This document shows positions 17,601 to 25,615 of a DNA stretch of 64,000 nt, piece after piece. Under the pieces are notes generated by a model. It did not search any database. It saw only the letters and a list, made by a program, of their open reading frames with translations, and was not told the DNA's origin. Positions within the stretch are counted from its first letter, which is position 1. Each line of letters opens with the position of its first letter. The position numbers were made by a program, and so were the translations under genes. This stretch comes from Allobacillus saliphilus (GTDB lineage: Bacteria > Bacillota > Bacilli > Bacillales > Alkalibacillaceae): NCBI RefSeq assembly GCF_018138385.1, contig NZ_JAGSIE010000003.1:62001-126000 (forward strand). Reading direction: 5' to 3'.

Positions 17601-19169
17601 GGCGTCGGCTTAATTTCACCACCCCCGCACCATGATATTTATTCAATTGAAGATCTCGCTCAATTAATTTATGACTTGAAACATGCGAATCCGAATGCAC
17701 GTGTCAGTGTGAAATTAGTGGCAAAATCAGGCGTCGGCACGATTGCAGCTGGCGTTGCGAAAGGGTTAGCGGATGTTATTTTAATCAGTGGTTATGAAGG
17801 TGGAACAGGAGCCAGTGCAAAAACATCGATTCGACACGTAGGACTCCCGTGGGAGATTGGTTTGGCAGAAGCTCATCAAACCCTCGTGTTAAATGGTTTG
17901 CGCCATCAAGTTGTTTTGGAAACGGATGGAAAGCTTTCAACGGGGAAAGACGTCGTGAAAGCGGCATTGCTCGGTGCAGAGGAGTTTGGATTTTCGACAG
18001 CACCAATGGTCGTTATGGGTTGTATCCTCATGCGTGCCTGCCATTTGGATACGTGTCCGGTTGGGATTGCGACGCAAAATCCTGACTTGCGTAAACGATT
18101 TGAAGGCGAAGCGGACCATGTCGTGAATTATATGACGTTTATTGCAGAAGAAGTTCGCGAATGGATGGCACGTCTCGGTGTGCGTACGATGGATGAATTG
18201 ATCGGCCGGACGGATTTATTGAAGGTATCTGATCGCAAAGAGTCGCATCCAAAGGCAATACAATTGAATTTAAGCCCATTGTTGCAACAGACCGATGAGA
18301 CGTGGAAAAAGCATGATCGTGTCCTGATTAATCATTACGACGAACAACATTTGGATGTATTTGAGTTAATGCCACATACAACAAAAGCGATTGAGAAACG
18401 TGAACCTGTTGAGCTTGAACTACCGATTACGAACGAGAACCGGTCGGTCGGAACGCGCTTAGGTTATGAAGTGACTAAAAAACATGGAGAAACAGGTTTG
18501 CCGGAAGACACCATCCAATTGAATTTCCATGGATCTGCTGGCCAAAGTTTCGGCGCGTTTGTGCCACGTGGAATGACGTTAACGCTGGAAGGTGACGCGA
18601 ATGATTACGTCGGAAAAGGCTTATCCGGTGGGAAACTGATCTTGAAGCCTCATCAGCCACCGACAATTCATCGAATGGGTGAAGTATTGATTGGAAACGT
18701 TGCCCTGTTCGGTGCGACTTCAGGGGAGGCGTATATTAACGGCGCGGCTGGTGAACGTTTTGCGGTTCGGAACAGCGGTGTTGAAGCGGTTGTTGAAGGT
18801 GTCGGTGACAATGGTTGTGAATATATGACAGGCGGACGGGTAGTTGTCCTAGGTGAAATCGGAAAGAATTTTGCTGCTGGAATGTCTGGAGGAATTGCTT
18901 ATTTGTGGGCTCCTCAAGCCGACGAAGCGAAGAAACGCTGCAACCGTGAACTGGTTTTGTTTGAAAAATTGACGGAACAAGAAGAAATTGATGATGTTTA
19001 TCATATGCTAATGAACCATGTACGTTATACAGCCAGTAAGAAAGCGAAGCAGTTATTAAATAATTGGGACGTTAGTGTTTCACAATTTTTGAAAGTCATC
19101 CCGAAAGAGTTTAAGGAAGTGCTGAAACAAGAATCGACGGATGGATCGAAGGTTGAAACGTCAGTTTAA
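14652..19169 (+). CDS. gltA: glutamate synthase (NADPH) large subunit
   Basis: A 1505-aa large subunit that converts glutamine plus 2-oxoglutarate to two glutamates. Order of parts: a 21-residue propeptide ending before Cys22 (DACGIGF), the N-terminal nucleophile of the type-2 glutaminase domain (to about 430); a central domain; the FMN/synthase barrel with SGEGGENPDRF and GGTGASAKTS; the 3Fe-4S cysteines in CILMRACHLDTCPVGIATQ near residue 1124; and the C-terminal beta-helix (GAFVPRGMTLTLEGDANDYVGKG, quoted here only as GRGMT-type repeats). Ribosome site GGAGGAGG. It forms an operon with gltB 15 bases downstream, under divergent gltC. Confidence 0.97.
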   Translation: MIQTGLPKKQGLYNPANEHDACGIGFIAQLDGQSTHEMIGDVITILRRLDHRGGRGSDRKTGDGAGLMVEVFDELFRKEWNAMLPPKNDYAVGMLFLPNEERRRQAAIQLIEETLDEENLPLIGWREVPVNETILTDSAKQSMPTIMQVFIRKPAQIYQLKAFEQGLYLARRRMEQKAEANHELKEGPFYFASLSPSIIVYKGMLAPEELATFYLDLANPLAKTNIGMVHSRYSTNTFPSWERAHPNRMVMHNGEINTIQGNLNWMRARENAAVSSVYEERHKELLPVIDEHSSDSGMLDQAFEYLTMNGRSMAESAMMMIPEAWDLNEAMKDPERAAYEYLSTIMEPWDGPTALAYSNGRQIGASIDRNGLRPARFYVTDDRRIVFSSEVGVLDIDSNAIVQKGRLAPGDMILIDLMEGKIELNDELKRRLATKYPYREWLNDSLIQLEGLSEAKTDKTIDDDTLLKMQLANGYTKEELYKNILPMVTEKKDPIGSMGNDTPLAVLSEQPQLLFNYFKQLFAQVTNPPIDAIREKGVTSTTTYLGPKGNFLIDGKEHCERIRLYSPILKKFEFDAVIHNSRSDFRFEKFSLCYSVQSGNQGLETALNHLFSEVSSAIEQGVSMIVLSDRDLDADHVAIPSLLAVAGLHHHLVRIGLRTKASILLETAEARDVHQFSVLLGYGVDVIYPFLAYRSIENMIDSGHIKEYSYEKAVDRYVAAATSGIVKVMSKMGISSIQSYRGAQIFEAIGISQAVIDRYFYGTQSQLGGIDLTTIAEESFMRHRLAYENAQKYLPAGGDLQWRSDGEYHSFHPKTIHKLQHAARMNSRTLYDEFSSLMDNEKPTYLRDLIEIDGDLDYKIPVEEVEPIEQIFKRFKTGAMSYGALSEEAHEVLAIAMNRIGGKSNSGEGGENPDRFTRDSNGDFRRSAIKQVASGRFGVTSHYLTNANEIQIKMAQGAKPGEGGHLPGKKVHPWIAEVRKSTPGVGLISPPPHHDIYSIEDLAQLIYDLKHANPNARVSVKLVAKSGVGTIAAGVAKGLADVILISGYEGGTGASAKTSIRHVGLPWEIGLAEAHQTLVLNGLRHQVVLETDGKLSTGKDVVKAALLGAEEFGFSTAPMVVMGCILMRACHLDTCPVGIATQNPDLRKRFEGEADHVVNYMTFIAEEVREWMARLGVRTMDELIGRTDLLKVSDRKESHPKAIQLNLSPLLQQTDETWKKHDRVLINHYDEQHLDVFELMPHTTKAIEKREPVELELPITNENRSVGTRLGYEVTKKHGETGLPEDTIQLNFHGSAGQSFGAFVPRGMTLTLEGDANDYVGKGLSGGKLILKPHQPPTIHRMGEVLIGNVALFGATSGEAYINGAAGERFAVRNSGVEAVVEGVGDNGCEYMTGGRVVVLGEIGKNFAAGMSGGIAYLWAPQADEAKKRCNRELVLFEKLTEQEEIDDVYHMLMNHVRYTASKKAKQLLNNWDVSVSQFLKVIPKEFKEVLKQESTDGSKVETSV

Positions 19170-19184
19170 AAGGAGGGAGACTAG

Positions 19185-20666
19185 ATGGGCTATTTAACCG
19201 GTTTTATGGAATTTTCCAGAAAAAATCAAATGAAAAGAGACCCGATTGAACGGATAAAAGACTGGGAAGAGTATGTCGAGCGCTATGAGGAAGACGACTT
19301 GAAAAAGCAGGCTTCCCGCTGTATGGATTGCGGTACGCCGTTTTGCCATACAGGTACCGAATGGGGACGCGATATGGTCGGTTGTCCAGTCAATAATTTT
19401 ATTCCAGAGTGGAATGAATTGGTTAGTAAAGGTGATTGGAAAACGGCTTTAGAGCGATTGCATGAAACGAATAATTTTCCGGAATTTACAGGACGAGTTT
19501 GTCCAGCCCCTTGTGAAGGTTCGTGTGTTCTCGGCATTAACGATCAACCGGTGACGATTAAGTCAATCGAAAACGAGATTATTGAGCGTGGATTTGATGA
19601 AGGTTGGGTAACAGCTAAGCGGCCAGCTGCTTATTCAGGCTTCAAGGTAGCTGTTGTCGGTTCAGGCCCCGCTGGATTAGCCGCGGCTGAGCAGCTGAAC
19701 GAGCTCGGACATCGGGTGACGATTTATGAGCGTGACGACCGACCAGGTGGCTTGTTAATGTATGGCATTCCGAATATGAAACTCGAGAAGGAAACGATTG
19801 ACCGGCGGATTTTATTAATGAAAGAAGCGGGCATCCATTTTCAATGCAATACGGAAATTGGCATCGATTTTTCCACCGACGAACTGCGAAATCAGTACGA
19901 TGCGGTGATCGTTTGTACCGGTGCCCAAAATCCTCGCAATACTGAAATTGAAGGTCGGGAAGCAAAAGGCATTTATTTTGCGATGGATTATTTAACCGGT
20001 GCGACAAAAGCGCTTGAAAGCAATCCGGATCATGCTCCAATCCACGCTAAGGATAAGAATGTCGTTGTGATTGGTGGCGGTGATACCGGAGCAGACTGCG
20101 TTGCGACAGCGATTCGCCAAGGCTGTAACCGAGTCGTCCAATTCGGGAAGCACCCGGCCTTGCCAAATGACCGCACGGACAATAATCCATGGCCACTATT
20201 TCCAATGACGTTTGAACTCGAATATGGTTATAAGGAAGCAACGGAAGTCTTTCGAGAAGACCCACGGAAATATGAAGTGTTGACGCAATCCTTTGAGATG
20301 GATGATTCAGGCCATGTCACAGCTTTGCATACGTTAGACGTTGAGAAAGTGAGAGAGAACGGCAAGCTTGTTGTCAAAGAAATTCCTGGAACAGAAAAAG
20401 TATGGAAAGCGGATCTCGTTTTGATTGCCATCGGATTTACAGGACCAGAACAAGCCGTGTTGGAATCGTTCGGATTACAAACAGATGAACGTGGACGCGT
20501 CTGGACGGTCGGAAGTGATCAAGATTATCGCACGAATTTAGATGGAGTTTTCGCAGCAGGCGATGCACGTCGTGGCCAAAGCTTAGTCGTCTGGGCAATT
20601 CGTGAAGGCCGAGAAGTTGCTGAACAGTGTCATCAATTTTTGAAGTCAATTGATTTTGTGAGCTAG
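19185..20666 (+). CDS. gltB: glutamate synthase (NADPH) small subunit
   Basis: A 493-aa flavoprotein that passes electrons from NADPH to the large subunit. N-terminal cysteine clusters for two 4Fe-4S centres are present: [10 protein letters not shown] near residue 43, GCPVNN near 66, and CPAPCEGSC near 105. Two dinucleotide folds follow: [17 protein letters not shown] near 155 for FAD and [20 protein letters not shown] near 288 for [24 protein letters not shown] near the C-terminus is the second FAD contact. AAGGAGGGAG precedes the ATG. It closes the gltAB operon, with a strong terminator seven bases after the stop. Confidence 0.97.
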   Translation: MGYLTGFMEFSRKNQMKRDPIERIKDWEEYVERYEEDDLKKQASRCMDCGTPFCHTGTEWGRDMVGCPVNNFIPEWNELVSKGDWKTALERLHETNNFPEFTGRVCPAPCEGSCVLGINDQPVTIKSIENEIIERGFDEGWVTAKRPAAYSGFKVAVVGSGPAGLAAAEQLNELGHRVTIYERDDRPGGLLMYGIPNMKLEKETIDRRILLMKEAGIHFQCNTEIGIDFSTDELRNQYDAVIVCTGAQNPRNTEIEGREAKGIYFAMDYLTGATKALESNPDHAPIHAKDKNVVVIGGGDTGADCVATAIRQGCNRVVQFGKHPALPNDRTDNNPWPLFPMTFELEYGYKEATEVFREDPRKYEVLTQSFEMDDSGHVTALHTLDVEKVRENGKLVVKEIPGTEKVWKADLVLIAIGFTGPEQAVLESFGLQTDERGRVWTVGSDQDYRTNLDGVFAAGDARRGQSLVVWAIREGREVAEQCHQFLKSIDFVS

Positions 20667-20672
20667 GAGTTT

Positions 20673-20718
20673 TTCCTGAATGAAAGAGTGCGACGCTCTT
20701 TTATTCGGGAATTTTTTT
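20673..20718 (+). terminator. gltAB terminator
   Basis: Long stem TTCCTGAAT.AAAGAGTG / GACGCTCTTT.ATTCGGGAA (near-perfect with wobbles), then seven T. Confidence 0.92.
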
Positions 20719-20803
20719 GATTCATTATGATATTACATACGGCTTAAAAATTAGCTATAATTAACATACATGCTACTTTGCTTTGAAATGATTGGTGGAT
20801 TTT

Positions 20804-21298
20804 ATGAAACGAATTTTACTTTATTGGATGCTCCCCCTGAGTTGGGCAGCTGTCATTTTTTATACATCATCCATGCCGTCGAGTGAACAAGATATCAAAC
20901 CGGCTTTAAGTTTTTTGACAATCGCTGAGAGCTTGGAGCCAGTCTTGCGCTTGATCGAATTTCAATACTATGGAGAAATCCGAAGCGTCGAGGCGAACGG
21001 ACTCTTGCCATTCACTGAATTCTTAATTCGAAAGCTCACTCACTTCGGCGTCTATTTTGTGTTGGCTATATTGATGTTTTTTGCCTTGCAAAAAACGACC
21101 TCAATGAAATTATCAATCAGCCTCGCATTTGCATGGATGCTTACCGTTCACTTTGCGATCGTTGATGAGTTGAATCAAAGCTTCACACCCGAGCGAACGC
21201 CCTATTATTTCGATGTAGCGATTGATAGCGTCGGGGCGTTGGTCGGTTTGCTGTTTTGTGGCTTGTTTGTTTGGTGGAAGAAGCGGAGGAAAGGGTAG
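20804..21298 (+). CDS. VanZ-family membrane protein
   Basis: A 164-aa membrane protein with four helices (about residues 5-22, 72-92, 100-118, 138-157). VanZ landmarks: KLTHFGVYFVLA near 75 and DELNQSFTPERTPYYFDVAI near 118, with the buried Asp/Glu and Arg typical of the family. The frame opens with TTG at 20792, but ATG at 20804 has GGTGG at a proper distance. VanZ-like proteins can raise tolerance to teicoplanin or other envelope agents in some species; no glycopeptide-resistance genes are nearby, so a housekeeping envelope role is more likely. Array D starts right after the stop. Confidence 0.85.
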   Translation: MKRILLYWMLPLSWAAVIFYTSSMPSSEQDIKPALSFLTIAESLEPVLRLIEFQYYGEIRSVEANGLLPFTEFLIRKLTHFGVYFVLAILMFFALQKTTSMKLSISLAFAWMLTVHFAIVDELNQSFTPERTPYYFDVAIDSVGALVGLLFCGLFVWWKKRRKG

Positions 21299-21323
21299 CC
21301 GTTCGCTCGATGGGTGGTTCCAG

Positions 21324-21530
21324 CTGCCTGACGAAGCGCGCCAAGCCGCCCGACAAACGGTTGCAGCCACCCGACGCAGCGTTCCAGCCACCCGATTACG
21401 AGCTCCAGCCACCCGACAAACGGTTTTAGCCGCCCGATGCAGCGTTCCAGCCACCCGACAAACGACTCCACCCGCCCGATTACGAGCCCTAGCCGCCCAA
21501 TGCAACGCGCCACCCGCCTGATTACAGACT
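21324..21530 (+). repeat. array D: about ten 21-bp units (CCGCCCGACAAACGG family)
   Basis: Units of 21 bp are clear from 21346 (starts 21346, 21367, 21388, 21409, 21430, 21451, 21472, 21493), with one 22-bp-spaced copy before and a decayed copy after. Two sub-types alternate irregularly: CCGCCCGACAAACGG and CCACCCGACGCAGCG; a third has GATTACGAG. It fills the 304-bp gap between vanZ and the NERD gene. Same family and orientation as array E on the other side of that gene. Long open frames through it on both strands are a by-product of the unit length (seven codons). Confidence 0.88.
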
Positions 21531-21602
21531 AAATACCCCTTGCTTAACCGCTAGTTTTAACTATAATTTAAATTAGAATAATAAAAAGGAGAGATTACCA
21601 AA

Positions 21603-22634
21603 TTGTCCACGAGTAAAATACCTCACAATGTTCCACCCCATGTACTTATGCTTCAAGCACTCTATCATCGAATCCCACAAAGCCATGACCAATTCGCATA
21701 CATCGAGAAGAAAATGAATAATGAACTCGCCGGTTTATATGGTGAAAGTAGATTGCTATATCCGCTTAGTAAATTTCCAATCCGCAAAGTTAGCCTGCCG
21801 AACATCCGGCTCTCCATAGATTCAAATTACTTTCAAATTGATTATCTTATACTGACATCAAAATTCATGCTTATATTAGAATCAAAGTATTATAGTTCTG
21901 ACCTGACTTTTGATCAATTGGCACATCAGGTCGTGCAGCGTATAGACGAAGAATATAAAGTTTATGATGATCCTGTTCTTCAAGTTGAGGAGCAAGTATA
22001 TCAGCTATCTAATTGGTTTAATGCCAATGGATTTCCAGAACTTCCAATTGAATCGTTTGTCGTTATGACTAACCCACGAACAAGGCTGCGAATCGACGCT
22101 ACGAATAATCACCACGCAGAAAAAGTCGTATCACTGCAACGTCTACCTTCCTTATTCCGCGAATTAGATGCTAAATACGAAAAGAATATCATCTCCCCGA
22201 GAAGTATAAATGAAATAACTCACAAACTAATCCAACAACATAAACCGTACTTGCCGAATATTTTAGAAAAGAACCGAGTATCCAAAAATGAATTGTTAAG
22301 AGGAGTCTACTGTTTACAATGTGGAAGATTAGGAATGAAAATGATGCAATATCGGTGGCGATGCCCATGTGGCTATCGAGATCGAACGGCTCATGAAAAT
22401 TCTTTAAAAGATTATTTTTTGCTCATAAGCAGTGAGGTCAGTAATCGAGAGTTTCGTGAGTTTACTGGCTTAACATCTAGATATACAGCGAGAGATATTC
22501 TTAGAAGGAATTCCAGTAAATTAGTTGGGAAAACTAATGTTATTAAACATCGTTTGTCGTATGACTATCAAACTGACTTTGAATATCTAAACGTGATTAC
22601 AAAATTCTTGCAAACTAGAAGAAAAAGTAGGTGA
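21603..22634 (+). CDS. NERD-domain protein with C-terminal zinc ribbon
   Basis: A 343-aa protein. Residues about 40-150 form a nuclease-related (NERD) domain: RLLYPLSKFPIRKVS, then IDYLILTSKFMLILESK with the D...E-x-K core of PD-(D/E)XK-like nucleases. Residues about 238-262 hold CLQCGRLG ... WRCPCGYRD, a four-Cys zinc ribbon, and the tail is basic. Start is TTG after AAAGGAGAG. The gene is bracketed by two arrays of the same repeat family in direct orientation. Its base composition looks more AT-rich than the flanking arrays. NERD proteins are poorly characterised; DNA processing is inferred from the fold. Confidence 0.82.
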   Translation: MSTSKIPHNVPPHVLMLQALYHRIPQSHDQFAYIEKKMNNELAGLYGESRLLYPLSKFPIRKVSLPNIRLSIDSNYFQIDYLILTSKFMLILESKYYSSDLTFDQLAHQVVQRIDEEYKVYDDPVLQVEEQVYQLSNWFNANGFPELPIESFVVMTNPRTRLRIDATNNHHAEKVVSLQRLPSLFRELDAKYEKNIISPRSINEITHKLIQQHKPYLPNILEKNRVSKNELLRGVYCLQCGRLGMKMMQYRWRCPCGYRDRTAHENSLKDYFLLISSEVSNREFREFTGLTSRYTARDILRRNSSKLVGKTNVIKHRLSYDYQTDFEYLNVITKFLQTRRKSR

Positions 22635-22658
22635 ATAAAATATAACCAGGTGAGCGAG

Positions 22659-22948
22659 CCGCCCGACAAGCGGTTCCAGCCGCCCGACCCAGCGTTCAAG
22701 CCGCCCGACAAACGGTTCCAGCCACCCGACGCAGCGTTCGAGCCACCCGACAAACGGTTCCAGCCGCCCGACGCAGCGTTCGAGCCGCCCGACAAGCGGT
22801 TCCAGCCGCCCGACGCAGCGTTCGAGCCGCCCGACAAACGGTTCCAGCCACCCGACGCAGCGTTCGAGCCGCCCGACAAACGGCTCCAGCCACCCGACAA
22901 ACGGTTCCAACCGCCCAACAAACAGGCTCTACCCGCCCGACTGAACAC
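22659..22948 (+). repeat. array E: about fourteen 21-bp units (CCGCCCGACAAACGG family)
   Basis: Thirteen units of exactly 21 bp run from 22659 to 22931 and a partial copy follows. Units largely alternate between CCGCCCGACAAACGGTTC and CCGCCCGACGCAGCGTTC types, giving a 42-bp higher-order period in the middle. It begins 24 bp after the NERD stop and runs up to the terminator of the convergent AI-2E gene. Forward translation gives PPDKRFQ/PPDAAFE heptads, but no start or ribosome site supports a protein. Confidence 0.92.
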
Positions 22949-22980
22949 AAAAAAACAACCCCCGAATCAGACGGAGGTTG
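22948..22980 (-). terminator. terminator of the AI-2E transporter gene
   Basis: On the minus strand, stem CAACCTCCG/CGGGGGTTG (one wobble) followed by seven T. Confidence 0.85.
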
Positions 22981-22992
22981 CTCAATTAGCGA

Positions 22993-24075
22993 TTAGAACA
23001 TTTCTTTGTTTCGTAGTTTGATAATCTGCCAAATGTGACTGACGATGACTTTACCGACAGCGTAGGCTGGTACAGCGACAATCATCGCTACGATGCCACC
23101 GATACTTCCGGCGAATAGAAGTAGGAAGATAATCGTAATTGGGTGAACATCTAATTTCTTACCCATGACTTGTGGTGAAATCAAGTTACTTTCGATCTGT
23201 TGAATAATGACAATCATGACGACGACGAGTAACGCTGTGACCGGTGATTCGAAAAAGCCGACGATGACACCGGGTGCCGTTCCGATCCACGGTCCAATGA
23301 ATGGTATGAAATTCGTAAATAAGGCTATTAAACCGAGAATCAATGCGTATGGCAGACCTAATATTAAGTACCCGATATAAGCAAGAACACCGACAAAGCA
23401 AGCTACGATCACTTGTCCTTGGATGTAAGAACTTAATGCATCATCCATATTGTCGAGAATTTCTTCCGTGTCGTCACGATACTTTTTCGGCATAAATCCG
23501 ATTAATCGTTTCGGTAGACGTTCGCCATCTTTTAATAGATAAAACAGAACGAAAGGTACAACAATTAAAATGATAATTGTACTTGCAATCATGCTAATAT
23601 AGTCTGTAATGTGAGTTGCGACCGTTGATAAAATTTCAGTCAATCGACTTTCCAACCCTTTTAACCATTGCGTAATTGCATCTTCTTCTGGTGCAACCGT
23701 TTGAAACCAGTTACTATCTTGAATGTTCAAAAGTAATTGGTTTGCATCATCGATTAGATCTGGAACGTTATTCACAAAGTTATTGAACTGTCGTTGGATC
23801 TCCGGTGCACCAAGAACGATCAATCCGGTGATCAGTCCGATCCCAGTTAGATACATAATGACGACGGCGAGGGGTCTTGGAATTTTCTTAGAAAGGAATT
23901 CGACAATTGGCCGTGTGAGATAATACAAAATTCCCGCAATAATAATCGGGGTAAATAAAGTTCGCACTAAAACAAAGATCGGTTCAAAAACAAATTGCAC
24001 TTTCTTTGCCAATAATAAAATTAATAAAACTATGATGATTCCATAGCCGATTCGGAACCACTTTCCATTTGGCAC
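22993..24075 (-). CDS. AI-2E family transporter (PerM/YtvI-like)
   Basis: A 360-aa membrane protein with about eight helices, grouped two-plus-one, then a large extracytoplasmic region (about residues 95-155) and a C-terminal bundle. The family signature is in the segment FTNFIPFIGPWIGTAPGVIVG near 250 (shown here only as a location) and QQIESNLISPQVMG near 300. Family members include the proposed AI-2 exporter TqsA and Na/H antiporter-like proteins in halophilic Bacillaceae. The substrate is therefore open. Monocistronic; divergent from the short membrane-anchored gene at 24213. Confidence 0.87.
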   Translation of the reverse strand: MPNGKWFRIGYGIIIVLLILLLAKKVQFVFEPIFVLVRTLFTPIIIAGILYYLTRPIVEFLSKKIPRPLAVVIMYLTGIGLITGLIVLGAPEIQRQFNNFVNNVPDLIDDANQLLLNIQDSNWFQTVAPEEDAITQWLKGLESRLTEILSTVATHITDYISMIASTIIILIVVPFVLFYLLKDGERLPKRLIGFMPKKYRDDTEEILDNMDDALSSYIQGQVIVACFVGVLAYIGYLILGLPYALILGLIALFTNFIPFIGPWIGTAPGVIVGFFESPVTALLVVVMIVIIQQIESNLISPQVMGKKLDVHPITIIFLLLFAGSIGGIVAMIVAVPAYAVGKVIVSHIWQIIKLRNKEMF

Positions 24076-24212
24076 AACATCACCATCTCTCTATGACTTT
24101 TTGCTAATTTTATTGTAATACAGCTGTGAGTATCTGTCTAAATATAATAAACTAATAATGAAGAAATGAAACGTTACGTGATATAATGGGCAGCAGACAA
24201 GGAGGTTGTACG

Positions 24213-24698
24213 ATGGAACGACGACCGAGAAAAGACTTTAGTGAATCAATAATGAAACCTCTATGGAAGGCACCGTGGTTTTGGTTAATTATCGTAGCTT
24301 TGTTTGCTTTGACCTTACCGGTTTTTGAAGAAGAAGAAAAGCAAATACCTGAGGATATTAATGATTCCTTTTATTACTCTGCTCGGGATGCCTATCATGA
24401 TTTTATGGAAGGTTGGCTTGATCGCCAAGTGCCTGAACAGTCTGTCTCTGTCGAATGGACGACCTATCAGTATGAACAAATTCAATCGGGAACAGAGACG
24501 ACGTCGGACCGTGAGCCACTATCTTCATCTGAAGAAAGGGTTGTTGAATTGCTCCATACGATGCTTTCAGAATTGAAGAATTACGAAGAAGCCTGGTCGA
24601 ACGATCAAGCCTATGAGCGAGAGCCCTTTTTCTCTGCTGCCAGTGAAGTAGCCAATCAATTAAATATTGAGGCCGAAGATGTGAACCCAGCGGAATAA
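24213..24698 (+). CDS. membrane-anchored hypothetical protein
   Basis: A 161-aa protein with a basic N-terminus, one membrane segment (about residues 20-40) and an acidic extracytoplasmic domain rich in Glu, Ser and Tyr, predicted largely helical. The frame opens at 24186, but ATG at 24213 has AAGGAGG eight bases upstream. It is convergent with another membrane-anchored acidic protein (24710-25321); the two stop codons are 11 bases apart inside the arms of one palindrome. I do not recognise the family. A shared envelope role with its neighbour is possible but only from position. Confidence 0.65.
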   Translation: MERRPRKDFSESIMKPLWKAPWFWLIIVALFALTLPVFEEEEKQIPEDINDSFYYSARDAYHDFMEGWLDRQVPEQSVSVEWTTYQYEQIQSGTETTSDREPLSSSEERVVELLHTMLSELKNYEEAWSNDQAYEREPFFSAASEVANQLNIEAEDVNPAE

Positions 24699-24718
24699 TC
24701 GATGATGATTTATTCCGC
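24690..24718. other. palindrome joining two convergent stop codons
   Basis: GCGGAATAA and its complement TTATTCCGC flank an 11-base centre. Each arm carries the stop codon of one convergent gene. It may act as a bidirectional hairpin but has no T run. Confidence 0.6.
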
Positions 24719-25321
24719 TTCTCCTGCCGTGAACAATTCATTAGCTTTCTCCATAACCTGATCGACGAGTTTTTTCTTGGCTTGTTCATATTTACGTGTG
24801 TACTTTTTCTCCAAGCGATTCCACTCCTCATCACTCGTATCTTCTTTTACCTCTTCCAAAAATCCATCAAAACGAAGATCGATTTCCTCTTCGAAATCCC
24901 GTGCCTTTTTTTCATATTTTAAAAACAACATACTTTGTGAAAGAGCATTTTCTTGATTTGCCAAGTCATTTTTAAACTCATTTGCCAACTCCTTAATTTC
25001 CGTCAATGTTTGTTGATGTAGCCGTTCGAATTTTACATCGTATGGTGAAACTTCATACGGTTCGTTAATCGCGGCAACGGGTGAGTCTGTTTCATGAGAA
25101 TCCTGTGTCCGTTCTTGGGCGACTTGTGGCAATGGTTCGTCAGTGATTTCCACAGAATCCAAATCGATTGACTGAAATGTTTCTACAGCATCTGGAAATT
25201 CATCCGCCCAATCAACGACAGGTGATGTCTCAATGTATGAGTAAAGCCGGAGACCATTGGAAATAACTATGTATAAAAAAGAGAGGATGAACAATAGAGA
25301 TATTTTTTTGAGAAATTTCAT
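24710..25321 (-). CDS. secreted or membrane-anchored coiled-coil hypothetical protein
   Basis: A 203-aa protein with an N-terminal hydrophobic segment (about residues 6-28; MKFLKK start) acting as signal or anchor, a linker rich in Asp, Pro and Glu (about 35-95), and a charged helical region (about 100-200) with heptad character (LHQQTLTEIKELANEFKNDL). No catalytic motif is seen. The ATG has a weak AGGTGAT upstream. It is monocistronic and convergent with the 24213 gene. Family not recognised; extracytoplasmic location is the only safe inference. Confidence 0.6.
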   Translation of the reverse strand: MKFLKKISLLFILSFLYIVISNGLRLYSYIETSPVVDWADEFPDAVETFQSIDLDSVEITDEPLPQVAQERTQDSHETDSPVAAINEPYEVSPYDVKFERLHQQTLTEIKELANEFKNDLANQENALSQSMLFLKYEKKARDFEEEIDLRFDGFLEEVKEDTSDEEWNRLEKKYTRKYEQAKKKLVDQVMEKANELFTAGEAE

Positions 25322-25615
25322 GTAATCACCTAGCTTTCTACTCCATTATCGACTGAATAAAAGCTCCTTATACGGTGTTTAACGATAAAATTTCTTTGAT
25401 ATTAAGCTGTATGATACGAAAAGATATCGAATTTGCGTACGAGGAAAAAATATAATATCAATTTTTGGGCATTTCGATAGCATCCTTCTTCTAACTAACT
25501 CTCATGTCCGTTGAATAAAATCGTAAAAAATTTTAGTGATACAATACATAACGGAATATAAAAATGATATTTGGGTATAGTTATTACATTAACAAACAAG
25601 AAGGAGTCCAATGTT

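Noticed and set aside
21113-21521. Long open frames on both strands through arrays D and E (for example PPDKRFQ heptads)
   Set aside because: A 21-bp unit without stop codons stays open in several frames by arithmetic. No start with ribosome site, and the frames coincide with the array limits.
22659-22948. CRISPR array
   Set aside because: Units are contiguous 21-mers without constant repeats plus unique 30-40-bp spacers, and no cas genes are present.
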